Origin: RYN-230 sp963768945
GTDB taxonomy: Bacteria > Actinomycetota > Actinomycetes > Streptosporangiales > Streptosporangiaceae
Direction: 5' to 3'
Length of the DNA stretch: 64,000 bases
Assembly: GCA_963768945.1 (NCBI GenBank)
Contig: CAVYJW010000008.1
Span: forward strand, 434,001 to 498,000
A model generated the notes under the pieces. It was not told the origin of the DNA and made no database searches. It worked only from the letters and a program-made list of their open reading frames with translations. Made by a program: the position numbers and the translations under genes. Below are positions 42,923 through 52,849 of the stretch, one piece after another. How positions within the stretch are numbered: the first letter of the stretch is position 1; every line of letters starts with the position of its first letter.

Positions 42923-43684
42923 GCGTACTCTCCTGTCGGGAAACCGGGTTGCTGTCTGGTGATCCGGCACCTGCTGGCTGCTGGGGGGAGGCCATCGCGC
43001 TCAGATCGGGGCACAGCGCGTTGAGCACGTCACCCAACGCCGTGTCGAGGCTGATGGCACACCGGAGGAACGCCTCTGCGGTGGCCCGCGGATCGGGAAT
43101 CTCGTCGTCGCTGGGATCCAGGTAGGGGATCTGACCGCGCAACCGGGCCACCGCAGCGACGGTTTGGCGCGCTTGCCTGCCGAGGGCCGCCCGGGCGGCC
43201 AGGCGATCACCTGCCGGTCCCGGGCTGCGCGCCGGTTCCCAGCCAGCCACCTGCTTCAGCCCAGCCCCGCGGGCATGCGGAACAACGATTGCTGGAACAG
43301 CCGAGGCCGCCAGTCGGGCGAACTCTCTGATCAGATAGGTCCGCCGCGAGCACCCCGGACAGACTGTCACCACGTGGTCAAGATGTTCCCGACCCGCACA
43401 AAGGATCAGGCTGGAGTCGTCGATGTGCGCCCGTGTCAGCCTACGGCTGGCGAATCCGGCACCGCTGGCACCGAGTTCGCCCAGCGCCCAGGCGGTCTGC
43501 GGATGCAGTGGATATCCGTCCTGGGCCTCTGTGCCCGCACTCCCACCCTGAATGGCGCAATAGAGGAGCCGAGCCGGTCCTGCAGCCTGACCTCGGCAAG
43601 CCGTTCGGCCAGCACGGACCGGCACACATTGCCAGTGCAGACGAAGAGAACGCTGAATCCAGAGTCGGGCTGTTCCGGTTGCAC
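42852..43684 (-). CDS. low-molecular-weight protein tyrosine phosphatase, frameshifted
   Basis: GTG 43684 lies 5 bases after the BY-kinase stop. The P-loop VLFVCTGNVCRSVLAE (C-x5-R-S) is intact. A shift near 43550 joins it to SAGTEAQDGYPLHPQ and LILCAGREHLDHVV; the usual catalytic D-P loop is not clearly seen downstream. The tail to 42852 overlaps the next gene's start and is probably not all real. Such phosphatases reverse BY-kinase autophosphorylation during polysaccharide assembly. Confidence 0.72.
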
Positions 43685-43689
43685 AGGGT

Positions 43690-45125
43690 TCAGGACCCCG
43701 AGGGCGGTTGGGAGTCTACGTTCTGAGTGGCGTGCGCGTGCTGCTTCCCAGGCTGGTAATACCGATAACCGTAGCCGTACTCGGGGCTGCGGCCGCCCCG
43801 GGCCATGTTCAGCACACTGCCCAGCACGGGGATGTTCACAGCAGCCAGCGCATCGGACGTGCGCCGCACGTGGTCGTATTTGGTCTTCGCGTACCGGACG
43901 ATTAGGACGGCCCCGTCGCAGGCCGGACCGGCAGCGGTCACATCCGCGAAGGGAAGGACCGGCGGTGCGTCTACCAGCACTACCTCGTAGGCGTCCCGGA
44001 GGGAATCAATCAGGTCGGCCATGCGCCGGGAGCCAAGGAGTTCGCTCGGATTGGGGGCAGTCGAACCGCTGGCCAGCACGTCGAAAAGGCCATCTCCCCA
44101 GATTTGCATCACTTCCTCGATAGCTGCCTTACCGACGAGCACATTCGTCAGGCCTACCCCCCGGGGAGACCAAGATAACTCACCGCCCGGGGGCGCCTGA
44201 GATCAGCTTCGACAACAATGACCCGGTTTCCTGCCCGAGCAAAGGTTATCGCAAGATTGCACACAGTGGAGCTCTTTCCCTCGCCGGGAACCGCACTGGT
44301 AACCATGAGCACCTTGTGTGGCGAGTCCACGTCGAGGAACCGCAGATTAGTCTGGATCTTCCGATATGCCTCCGCTCGTGCGCCGAACGGTGAATCAGAT
44401 GCTATAAGGGGGTGCTTGCGCACTCCTTGGTAGTAAGGAACAGTGCCGAGCACCGCTTTCCCTCCGGTTGCGGCGCTGATCTGGTCGGGCGACTTGACGG
44501 TGGTATCGAGCGAGTGGCGCGCGGACGCGAGCCCTATCCCAACCAGGAGACCAAGTCCGACCGCAATCAGGGCGTTGCGGGTGGGCTCCGGCGAGACAGG
44601 TACGGTGGACAGTTGAGGCGACGAGACCACCGTGACCCGAACGGTCGGTGTGCCCTTGCCTGGCGGGCGCTCCAAAGCACTGACCATGCGGACGAACTGG
44701 ACACCGACCGCACTGGCGATGACCTTCGCGCGCTGTGGAGAGGTATCGGTGACGGTCGCGGTGAGCAGCACTGTCTGCGGCACGAGACGAGCAGTGATCT
44801 CGCTGGACACTTGAGCGCCAGTGGCGGGGGGCCCTAGTTGCCTGGCGACAGCACGTCCCAGCGCGGGGCCAGTCAGCAGATCCACGTAGGACTGAACCTC
44901 TTGCTGAGAGAACAACGCCCCCTCGTAGGCGGCAATCGGATCGTTGGCGACCTTCGCCTGCGCCGAGACATAAAACATGACACTTGATGCGTATTTCGGC
45001 TTTATACGGCCGGTCAGACCAATACTCCCGACAACTGCCACGATGGTGACAACTGCGATAAGCAGCCAATGGTCCCGTAGCAGGCGAAGAAATTTACGCA
45101 GATCCACGAATACTCCCCGAGCCAT
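43690..45125 (-). CDS. polysaccharide co-polymerase/BY-kinase (Wzz-Wzc type), one frameshift
   Basis: N-terminal Wzz domain with TM1 (20-37) and TM2 (about 184-200), then a cytoplasmic ATPase: Walker A SAVPGEGKSS (277-286) and VVEADLRRPR (Walker A'). After YLGLPGG a run of six G reads into a stop. Adding one G gives VGLTNVLVGKAA and continues through Walker B (VVLVDAPPVL) to a Tyr-rich tail YGYGYRYYQPG, the autophosphorylation cluster. It sets chain length and couples with Wzx/Wzy. Divergent from the initiating transferase gene. Confidence 0.85.
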
Positions 45126-45333
45126 CTACGGCAACGATGTCAACCGCGTTTATGTTCTGGCAGTCTGCCACATATTTATTTAGGATAGGGCTCAGCATCA
45201 GGTGGAGTGCATAAACTCCCCGGCGATACCTGCCAAAACTGGCTACAAAAGGACAGGGTGGCGTGGCCAGCTACGCCATCAGTTACGTCATCGACAGCAA
45301 CGTCTACGTTAACGTCAACATGGGCGGATCCCC
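45126..45333. promoter_or_regulatory. divergent promoter region inside the polysaccharide locus
   Basis: 208 bases, more AT-rich than average (tatttatttaggatag at 45174-45189), between the BY-kinase and sugar-transferase genes. It contains several acgt-centred words (45283-45320). A GTG at 45263 after AAAAGGACAGGG opens MASYAISYVIDSNVYVNVN in another frame; this could be a leader peptide or, with a shift, an N-terminal extension of the transferase. Confidence 0.45.
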
Positions 45334-46023
45334 GTGGTTACCAATATCCCCACACGCGATGAAGATCTGCGAGAAAAGGGCAAACACGCCACATGCGCCG
45401 AATCAGACACCGTGCACTTGCTCCCTTATCGCGGCAAACGAGTGCTCGATTTCATCATCATTGGCCTGGCCGCAGTGCCAGCCGTGTTTGTGGCCGGGAT
45501 CTGCGCCGCCACCATCTGGCTGGATGACGGCCGTCCCGTGCTGTTCCGCCAAGTCCGGGTCGGCCATGGCGGACACCCCTTCGTTCTGCTCAAGTTCCGC
45601 ACTATGCACAGGGGCAGCGCAACCAGCAGTTCGTTTTCTGACTCGGGCGGCCTCATCCGGACCGGGCGTTTGCTGCGCAGGCTGTCTGTTGATGAACTCC
45701 CGCAACTAATCAACGTGATACGCGGGGAGATGAGTGTGGTTGGCCCGCGGCCAACGCTCCCGTACCAGGTGGAGCGCTACAACGAGCAGCAACGCGGCAG
45801 GCTTCGGGCACTTCCCGGGCTGACCGGGCTTGCTCAGGTGCACGGCCGGAACCGGATGAGCTGGCCAGAGCGTATCGAGTGGGACTTGCGTTACGTGGAG
45901 CACCAAAGCCTGCGGCTCGACTTCGCGGTGCTGGTAGCTACAGTCCGCTCGGTTCTCACTGGCGACAGGGTGAGTGGGCATCCGCACCATGATCCTATTT
46001 CTGAGACGGAAGGCGGATCTGTC
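45334..46023 (+). CDS. initiating undecaprenyl-phosphate sugar-1-phosphate transferase
   Basis: About 225 residues. One membrane segment (VLDFIIIGLAAVPAVFVAGICAATIWL) then the PglC-like core: PVLFRQVRVGHGG, LLKFRTMHRG, RRLSVDELPQLINVIRGEMSVVGPRP, RALPGLTGLAQVHGR and the DLRYVEH block. It moves sugar-1-phosphate from a UDP-sugar to undecaprenyl phosphate, starting the repeat unit. The frame has no stop before the next gene's ATG at 46024 (SETEGGSV-MPPSTP), so either the stop was lost by a base error or the two are fused. GTG 45334 is taken as start. Confidence 0.85.
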
Positions 46024-47132
46024 ATGCCCCCTAGCACGCCTAGCATCAAGCTGGCCAAACCCAACGTGGGTGAGGAAGAAACCCGGGCAATCGGCCGGGT
46101 GCTCGCCAGCGGAGTCCTCACGAACGGCCCAGAGAATAAGGCATTCGAGAAGAGTTCGCCGCTCGGCACCAATGCGCGCACGGAGTCACCTTTGCTAGCG
46201 GCACCGTCGCACTGGCCGCGATGCTGCTTGCTGAGGGAATCGGCCCCGGCGATGAGGTCATCCTTCCGTCGATGACATTCGTGTCCTCGGCTACCTCGGT
46301 ACTGCATGCCGGTGCTGTACCTGTCTTCGCCGACATTGACCCGCAGTCTTTCAACCTCGACCCGGCACAGGTCCCGGCCCTGATTACGGGCAGGACCCGA
46401 GCCGTTATGACAGTGCATTACGCAGGTCAGGCTGCCGGTATGGACGAGTTGCAGAAGATTTGCGCCAATCACGGCATTCTCCTGCTTGAGGACGCTGCCC
46501 AGGCGGCGGGAGCCGAGTACGCAGGCATCCCTGTAGGCACCTTCGGGAAGTCGGCCATGTTCAGCTTCACGCCCACCAAAAACATGACAATGGGTGAAGG
46601 CGGGATCGTGCTTACTGGGGACGCTCAGACCGCTGAGCGGCTCCGCCGACTGCGCAACCATGGCCAGAGGCAGTTGTATGAGCACACGGTAGTCGGTTAC
46701 AACTGGCGACTGACTGAGATGCAGGCCGCTATAGGCCGGGAGCAGCTGCGCAAACTGGACGCGATCTTGGCCCGTAAGCGCGCCTCGGCCGACTGGATGA
46801 GCCAGCGTCTCGCAGAACTGCCTGGTGTCACGCCTCCCTACAAGGTACCGCAGGCCGCCCCCCACCCACATGCTGTATACCTGCCTCGTCGATCGTGGGC
46901 GGGACGCCGTTCTCGAGCACCTCAACAGCAGCGGTATTGAGGCACGGATTTACTTCCCGCCAGTGCACCAGCAGCCCATCTTCGCCCCAACCTCGGCCAG
47001 GCTTCCGGTGACCGAGGAAGTGGCCAGCCGGATGCTCTCAATCCCCATGCATGCTCAGCTCACCCAGCAAGAATCGAGCAAATCGCTGACGTACTGGCCA
47101 ACGGCGTCCATTTGTCCCAGGTGTCTCGGTGA
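46024..47132 (+). CDS. DegT/DnrJ/EryC1 sugar aminotransferase, three frameshifts
   Basis: GGAAGG at 46008 precedes ATG 46024. Frame pieces: KLAKPNVGEEETRAIGRVLASGVLTNG; then, after a lost G near 46153, EFAARHQCAHGVTFASGTVALAAML with the long middle part including LLEDAAQAAGAEY and the PLP lysine in FSFTPTKNMTMGEGG; after a C-run shift near 46860, THMLYTCLVDRGRDAV and ARIYFPPVHQQ; and after a lost G near 47083, IADVLANGVHLSQVSR to TGA 47130-47132. The stop overlaps the next start by 4 bases, an intact operon sign, so the shifts are probably errors. Transaminates a 3- or 4-keto nucleotide sugar. Confidence 0.8.
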
Positions 47133-48145
47133 CTCTAAGTCTGCGCGCCGGCGTGATCGGTCTGGGTACAATGGGCCGACACCATGTACGCGTACTCAGC
47201 GAACTACCGGGGGTGGAGCTGATCGGCGCGGCCGACCCGTCGCCGTCCGCGCGGTCAGCGGCCCGTATAGCCGTCACCGTGCCCGACGTAGACAGTCTGC
47301 TCCGACTCGGCATTGATATGTGCGTGGTGGCGAGCCCCACCCTGACGCACACCGAGATGGGGCTCCAGCTTGCCGCGGCGGGTGTCCACACGCTGATAGA
47401 GAAACCACTGGCGCAAGATGCGGATAGCGGCCGCCTGCTGGCCAGCGAATTTGAGAAACGGCAGCTGGTCGGGTGTGTGGGCCACATCGAGCGGTACAAC
47501 TCTGCATTGCGCAGCATGCGGCTACGGCTATCACAAGACCAGCTCGGCACTGTCTTCCAGGTCGCTACCCGGCGGCAGGGCCCTTTCCCGCAGCGGATCC
47601 GTGACGTGGGGGTGGTGATGGATCTCGCCACACACGACATCGATCTGACGGGCTGGGTGACGGGATCGGCGTACGCCCAGGTGTCCGCATTCACGGCGCA
47701 CCCCAGTGGCCGACCGCACGAAGATCTGGTGGCCGTGACCGGGGTGCTTCGCGACGGGACAGTCACCAGTCATCTAGTGAATTGGCTATCGTCGCTCAAG
47801 GAGCGAGTCATCACGGTGACCGGAGAACGCGGGTGCTTGGTCGCAGACACCGTTAGCGCTGAGCTGTGGTTCCATCGCAACGGTGCCGTCACTGCCGACG
47901 GGGTGGCCAGTCACCCATTTCATGGTGCTTCCGAGGGCGACGTCATCCGATACGCCGTGGCCAGACGCGAGGCGCTGCGAGTCGAGCTGGAGGATTTCCG
48001 GGACGCCGTGCTGGGCAAGCCCGAAGACATAGTCTCGCTGTGGCAGGGCCTTCGAGCAGTTGAGGTAGCCGGCGCAGTGCTATCTGCAGCCCGCCATAGG
48101 GTCGCCGTCGAGCTGTTCGCCGACGGGCTGGCCGTGCCTAGGTGA
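47129..48145 (+). CDS. Gfo/Idh/MocA-family oxidoreductase (WbpB/WlbA-like)
   Basis: 338 residues. NAD-binding AGVIGLGTMGRHHVRVL (7-23), LIGAADPS, the EKP motif (LIEKPLAQ) and DLATHDIDLTGW, where the catalytic His lies. The family includes WbpB/WlbA, which oxidise UDP-GlcNAcA at C3 to provide the keto substrate for a DegT aminotransferase. Overlaps that aminotransferase gene by GTGA. Confidence 0.9.
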   Translation: MTLSLRAGVIGLGTMGRHHVRVLSELPGVELIGAADPSPSARSAARIAVTVPDVDSLLRLGIDMCVVASPTLTHTEMGLQLAAAGVHTLIEKPLAQDADSGRLLASEFEKRQLVGCVGHIERYNSALRSMRLRLSQDQLGTVFQVATRRQGPFPQRIRDVGVVMDLATHDIDLTGWVTGSAYAQVSAFTAHPSGRPHEDLVAVTGVLRDGTVTSHLVNWLSSLKERVITVTGERGCLVADTVSAELWFHRNGAVTADGVASHPFHGASEGDVIRYAVARREALRVELEDFRDAVLGKPEDIVSLWQGLRAVEVAGAVLSAARHRVAVELFADGLAVPR

Positions 48146-48203
48146 GCGATCTTCCCAACTCGGGCCGGTCCGGCGTGTTGTCTCGAAGGGAGGAGAGCAC
48201 CCC

Positions 48204-48485
48204 ATGATCGCTTTTGACTGCAGGCCCAGAAGTCCTCGTGACGGCAGGATAAGTGCTGATCCACGACTATGTGATCGCCCTTGCGCGACAGCGACTTGGC
48301 CGGCCGAAGAACCTCTCCGACGTGACCCTGGCCTTCCTGGCCAGAGCCCAGGTGCTCCTGTGGGCTTCGCGCTCGTACTGGGCCTGAAGCTTTACCGGCT
48401 CACCACCTCCGACTGGGCCCGGGCGGCCACCCAACCTCGGATGGACGGTAGCCTGATGCGCGTAGGTGGGGCGCTAGCGCTATGA
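48204..48485 (+). CDS. small protein, unrecognised
   Basis: 93 residues. Support comes from signals rather than similarity: AAGGGAGGAG ends 8 bases before ATG 48204, and the stop overlaps the next gene by ATGA. The sequence (ALVLGLKLYRLTTSDWARAATQP) is partly protein-like. In another frame GTG 48253 to TGA 48387 encodes DYVIALARQRLGRPKNLSDVTLAFLARAQVLLW, which is more convincing and follows AGGA; a frameshift may join the two. No function can be given. Confidence 0.4.
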   Translation: MIAFDCRPRSPRDGRISADPRLCDRPCATATWPAEEPLRRDPGLPGQSPGAPVGFALVLGLKLYRLTTSDWARAATQPRMDGSLMRVGGALAL

Positions 48486-49834
48486 GAACGAGCGTGACGG
48501 TGGTGGGTCTGGGCAAGATCGGCTTGCCACTCGCGGTCCAGATCGCCGGGAAGGGCTGGCGAGTCCGAGGCGCCGACCAGAGCCAAGCCGTCGTGGACCT
48601 TGTCGCCAGCGGCCAGCCACCGTTCCCCGGTGAGCCGGGACTCGAAGAGCGGCTGGCTAAGGCGGTGGCATCCGGGCTACTCACCTCGACAACTGGGACA
48701 ACGTCGTGCGTTGCGGCCAGCGACGTGGTCATCGTCGTCGTGCCCCTAGTGGTGAGCACTGACGGGTACCCGGATTTCACTGCGGTCGATGCGGCGACTG
48801 CCGCGGTGGCGGCCGGCCTCACCGCCGGCACGCTGGTTAGCTACGAGACCACGCTGCCGGTGCACACCACCCGGCGCCGGCTGGCACCCGCCCTGGCTGC
48901 CGGTTCGGGCCTGCAGCCGGGTTCAGGCTTTGCCCTATGCCACAGTCCAGAGCGCGTCTCCAGCGGGCGTGTCTTCGCCGATCTACGCCGCTATCCGAAG
49001 CTCGTTGGCGGACTAGATGCGGCGAGCAGTGCCGCCGCCTGCCGGTTCTACAGATCCGTGCTGGACTTCGACGAGCGGCCTGATCTGTCGCACCCTAACG
49101 GGGTGTGGGACCTTGGCAGTGCGGAAGCCGCCGAACTGACAAAGCTGGCTGAGACCACTTACCGTGACGTCAATATCGCCCTTGCGAACGAGTTCGCCCG
49201 GTTCGCCGGAACGGTCGGGCTAGACATCTACCAGGTGATCGAGGCTGCGAACAGCCAGCCGTTCAGCCACTTGCACAGGCCCGGGATTTCGGTGGGCGGG
49301 CATTGCATTCCGGTGTATCCACTTTTGTACCTGAGCAGCGATCCGGCCGCCCGCATGCCTGCTCTGGCGCGGCGGGTCAACGAGGCAGTCCCGGGAGAGA
49401 TGGTAGCCCTCCTTAGCGAGCTCACCGGCGGGCTGACCGGCCTGCGAGTCGTGGTGCTTGGCGCCGCCTACCGGGCGGGTGTTAAGGAAACGTCCTACTC
49501 GGGAGTATTTGCAGTCGCCGCAGAGCTGAAGGCACGCGGAGCAGACCCGATTGTGCACGACCCGTTGTACACCAGAGCCGAACTCGAGCGGCTCGGGCTG
49601 CGCGCCTACTGCCCTGGTGAGCCGTGCGACGCTGCCATCGTGCACACTGACCACGCCTGTTACGCGAGCCTCGGGCCCGCTGACCTACCCGGGGTGCGAG
49701 CGGTTGTGGATGGGCGCGCCATTATTGACCCACAGCGCTGGCAAGCCGTGCCGCTTCGGGTGCTCGGCGTGGGCCCGGCCGATCAGTGCATCGGCCGGGC
49801 CGGTACGCCAGCCACCACAGCCCCTGGGGGCTGA
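48482..49834 (+). CDS. nucleotide-sugar dehydrogenase (UDP-GlcNAc/ManNAc 6-dehydrogenase type)
   Basis: 450 residues. N-terminal Rossmann domain TVVGLGKIGLPLAVQIAGKG, central GSAEAAELTKLAETTYRDVNIALANEFA, the catalytic Cys in SVGGHCIPVYP, and a C-terminal UDP-binding domain (VVVLGAAYRAGVKETSYSGVF). It oxidises the C6 hydroxyl of a UDP-hexosamine in two NAD steps to a uronic acid. With the Gfo/Idh protein it would start the UDP-ManNAc3NAcA route. The 3' end overlaps the convergent acetyltransferase gene by 52 bases. Confidence 0.92.
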   Translation: MRTSVTVVGLGKIGLPLAVQIAGKGWRVRGADQSQAVVDLVASGQPPFPGEPGLEERLAKAVASGLLTSTTGTTSCVAASDVVIVVVPLVVSTDGYPDFTAVDAATAAVAAGLTAGTLVSYETTLPVHTTRRRLAPALAAGSGLQPGSGFALCHSPERVSSGRVFADLRRYPKLVGGLDAASSAAACRFYRSVLDFDERPDLSHPNGVWDLGSAEAAELTKLAETTYRDVNIALANEFARFAGTVGLDIYQVIEAANSQPFSHLHRPGISVGGHCIPVYPLLYLSSDPAARMPALARRVNEAVPGEMVALLSELTGGLTGLRVVVLGAAYRAGVKETSYSGVFAVAAELKARGADPIVHDPLYTRAELERLGLRAYCPGEPCDAAIVHTDHACYASLGPADLPGVRAVVDGRAIIDPQRWQAVPLRVLGVGPADQCIGRAGTPATTAPGG

Positions 49835-50388
49835 TCCCGGGTGACGACCGCACCAGCACCCACCAGAGCGCCAGAGCCCACTCGCAGCCCCTGAAGTACG
49901 CATGCGTTCGACCCGATGGTCACGCCCCGCCCAAGATCCACGCCACCGGCCACGTTCGCACCGGGCAGGACTGTAACTAGGTCGCCGAGCACCGCGTCAT
50001 GGCCGACCGTAGCGTTGTAGTTAATGTGCACGTGACTGCCGAGCACCACGCCCGTTGAGACGAATGCGCCAGCCAGCACCACGCCACCCGGGCCCTGCAC
50101 CGCCTGCGGGGAAATCGTGGCGCGAGGGTCGATCACATGGCCGGGGATCAGCCCGCGGGCCATTAGGGCGGAGGCCAGCCGCCCTCGTGCCGACGGGTCC
50201 GCGATCGCCACTACAAACGTCCCAGGTCCCGCCTCCTCGAGGCGGACTACCGGCACTCCGTCCACCGGCTCTGTTGGGGCATGCTCGTCGAGGAAAACCA
50301 CGTCCAGCGCGGCCTTCGGGGACCTGGCCAACAATGCGTCCAGTGTCTCCCGCCCGAAACCGCCTGCTCCGCATACATAGAACGTCAC
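49783..50388 (-). CDS. PglD-like sugar O/N-acetyltransferase
   Basis: 201 residues from GTG 50388. A PglD-type N-terminal Rossmann-like subdomain (VCGAGGFGRETLDAL, DGVPVV) precedes a left-handed beta-helix with hexapeptide repeats (HVIDPRATISPQAV, VLGSHVHINYNATVGHDAVLGD, VAGGVDLGRGVTIGSNACVLQG). PglD-type enzymes acetylate the C4 amino group of UDP-4-amino sugars. Start overlaps the stop of the upstream glycosyltransferase by GTGA. Confidence 0.9.
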   Translation of the reverse strand: MTFYVCGAGGFGRETLDALLARSPKAALDVVFLDEHAPTEPVDGVPVVRLEEAGPGTFVVAIADPSARGRLASALMARGLIPGHVIDPRATISPQAVQGPGGVVLAGAFVSTGVVLGSHVHINYNATVGHDAVLGDLVTVLPGANVAGGVDLGRGVTIGSNACVLQGLRVGSGALVGAGAVVTRDQPPGAVVAGVPARPMH

Positions 50389-51632
50389 TGGCAGGCACTC
50401 GCTAGCACATCGAGGAAGCGCACCGCCAACGCACTCGTCCCATGGTGGGCGTACACCCACTCTCTGCCGCGCTCCCCCATGGCCCGCCTAGCGGCCTGGC
50501 CAATGAGATCCAGCGTGATTAGGCCGTTGGCCACAGCCTCTGGGGAGCCGGCAGGCACGCAGATACCGCCACCGGATTCCTGTACCGGGTTCCCGGGGAC
50601 TCCACAGCAGGCGAGTACTGGTCGCCCGCTGGCCAGATAGTCGAACAGTTTATTAGAGCTGAGTCCGTAGCGCGCGACGGAACCGTCCCTCAGCGGGAAC
50701 AGCGTTACGTCCATGGCCTGAAGTACGGCAGGCATATCCTGCTTCGGCACCGGCCCCGCGAACATCACATTAGTCAGGCCGTAGTCCGCAGCCAGCCGCT
50801 CGCATCCTGCCTTTGCCGGGCCGTCCCCGACAAAGACCAGGGCAATGTTGATCACGGCCCGTTCTCGCAGCACGCGCGCCGCCTCGATCAGCACGGGCAG
50901 GCCGTTGGCCAGCCCGTGAGACCCGGTGTAGCCCGCCACCAGGAAGCCCTCCTTCCGCCAGCACGCAATCCGGCCCAGCAGATCTGCGCATCCGGGACCT
51001 GGCGGTAGGACAGGGCGCGGCACGTCCGCGACGCCATTTGGGATGTACGCAATCTTCTCCTCGGGAATGCCTGCGCGGCGGATGTGCTCACCAGCGCGTG
51101 GGAGCAAGCTGATCACGATTCGGGTCCGGCGGTAGAGAAAGCGCTCCATAGCCCGCAGCGCGCATGCCGCCGGGCCGTGCTGAGCCAACTCGCCCATGTC
51201 GATGAGTGCCTGCGGCCACAAATCGCGTACCTCGAAGGCGAACGGCGTCCGGCGCATGCCCCCTACCAACCAGGCGGCCGCAACAGCCCCAGGGTGTACC
51301 GACGAGCCCACTACAATATCGGGGCGCGGGAACCTCTGCTGGGCGGCGATCACACCAACTGTGTAGCTGAGCATGTTCAGCACCCGGCGGTAGTCATTAC
51401 GTACATATGGCAGGCTGCGCACCCAGACGAACCGCACACCGTCCACCAACTCGGCCCGCATCCACTGCCGACAGCCCAGACGCTCCTCATGCAAGCTGTG
51501 ATGGCTGTAGCTGCTCGCGAAGATGGTGACTTCGTGACCCTGACTCGCGAGGACCCGCCCGAAGTCATAATGCCGCGTCCCGGCCGGCCGGTCCGGCGGC
51601 GATGCGTAGTGGTTGAATACCCAGATCCTCAT
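50385..51632 (-). CDS. GT4-family glycosyltransferase (WcaI/WbuB-like)
   Basis: 415 residues from ATG 51632, after GGGAGGCAGGA. Begins MRIWVFNHYASPPDRPAGTRHYDFGRVLASQGHEV, a pattern seen in WbuB/WcaI-type N-acetyl-fucosamine or colanic-acid transferases. GT-B C-terminal domain: LVAGYTGSHGLANGLPVLIEAA and the E-x7-E-like block LSSNKLFDYLASGRPVLAC. Adds one sugar of the repeat unit at the cytoplasmic membrane face. Confidence 0.9.
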   Translation of the reverse strand: MRIWVFNHYASPPDRPAGTRHYDFGRVLASQGHEVTIFASSYSHHSLHEERLGCRQWMRAELVDGVRFVWVRSLPYVRNDYRRVLNMLSYTVGVIAAQQRFPRPDIVVGSSVHPGAVAAAWLVGGMRRTPFAFEVRDLWPQALIDMGELAQHGPAACALRAMERFLYRRTRIVISLLPRAGEHIRRAGIPEEKIAYIPNGVADVPRPVLPPGPGCADLLGRIACWRKEGFLVAGYTGSHGLANGLPVLIEAARVLRERAVINIALVFVGDGPAKAGCERLAADYGLTNVMFAGPVPKQDMPAVLQAMDVTLFPLRDGSVARYGLSSNKLFDYLASGRPVLACCGVPGNPVQESGGGICVPAGSPEAVANGLITLDLIGQAARRAMGERGREWVYAHHGTSALAVRFLDVLASACQ

Positions 51633-51669
51633 CGCGGTCCTGCCTCCCTGGCAAGTCATTGGCAAGCTC

Positions 51670-52742
51670 TTATGTGCCAGCGCCGTGCGCAAGCAGCTCC
51701 GCTACCACGCGGGCGGCCGCGTGGCCATCTCCGTAGGGCTGCGGTGGGTCACTCTGTGGGTGGGGCCGGGCCAGCGCGGACGCTAGGCCAGCCGGCTCGG
51801 GAACCAGCACATTCCAGCCGTCCTCGAGTGTCTCCGGCCACTCCGTAACCGACCGCAGCGTGGTACACAGCACTCCCAGCAGTAGCGCCTCTTTCTGCAG
51901 CCCGCCGGAATCTGTGATCAGCCCGCAGCAGGACTGCATGGCGACAATCATGGCCGGGTACGGCAGTGGCTCCACCGCCTCGACCGCACCGCGAGTCAGT
52001 GGCAGGCCGAACTGATGTGCCCTGGCCGCCAGACGAGGATGGGCGAGCAGTTTCACTGGCAGCGCACTGTCAGCGAGCGCCTCCAACGTGGCCGCAAGCC
52101 GCTTTGGGTCGTCGGTCGTCTCCGCGCGGTGCAGTGTGGCCAGCAACAATGGACCATTGCACAGGACTGGGGAAGCTCCGGTGGACTGGTCGCCACCTGC
52201 GCCCGGACCATGGCCAGCGAATCAGCCATTACGTCGCCGACCAGGACGCTGCGAGCGGCGAGGCCCTCCGCTGTTAGGTGCTCCAGCGCGGTCCTCGTGG
52301 GCGCAAGCAGCAGGTCACACGCATGATCGGTCAGCACCCGATTGCGTTCCTCGGGCATGCGGCGGTCAAAGGAGCGCAGCCCGGCCTCAAGATGAGCGGC
52401 AGCGCGGTTCTGCTGCGTGGCCGCAAGCGCTGCACCGAGCGTGGAATTAGTGTCGCCGTATACGAGCACCCAGTCGGGCTCTTGGTCCACGAGGACACTC
52501 TCCAAGCCGACCAGGACGGCCGCTGTCTGTGCGGCGTGCGACGCGGAACCGATCATGAGATTGACTGCCGGCGGCGGGATCGCGAGCTCATCGAAGAAAG
52601 ACTGCGAAAGCAGCGGGGCGTAATGCTGCCCGGTATGCACTATCACGTGATCGATGCACTGCTTGCGCAGCGCCCGGTCGATAGGTGCCAATTTCACGAA
52701 TTGTGGCCGCGCACCAACCACACTGAGTACTTTCACCGCCAC
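51670..52742 (-). CDS. non-hydrolysing UDP-GlcNAc 2-epimerase (WecB/WbpI type), one frameshift
   Basis: N-terminal half: VLSVVGARPQFVKLAPIDRALR, HTGQHYAPLLSQSFFDEL, VLVYGDTNSTLGAALAA, HLEAGLRSFDRRMPEERNRVLTDH, VGDVMADSL. A shift in a C run near 52165 joins it to LLLATLHRAETTDDPKRL, LITDSGGLQKEALLLGV and VTEWPETLEDGWN. All substrate and catalytic motifs are then present. It would epimerise UDP-GlcNAc(3NAcA) at C2 to the manno isomer, the last step of the UDP-ManNAc3NAcA route. Start is GTG 52742. Confidence 0.87.
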
Positions 52743-52849
52743 CCTTTCAACTTCCCTGCCTGCTAATATTACAGAGAGTCTAGTAGATTACTATCTGGAT
52801 TCAACGGTCCGGGGAACGCTAGCCCAAAGCCGACATGGGGAGGTGATGG

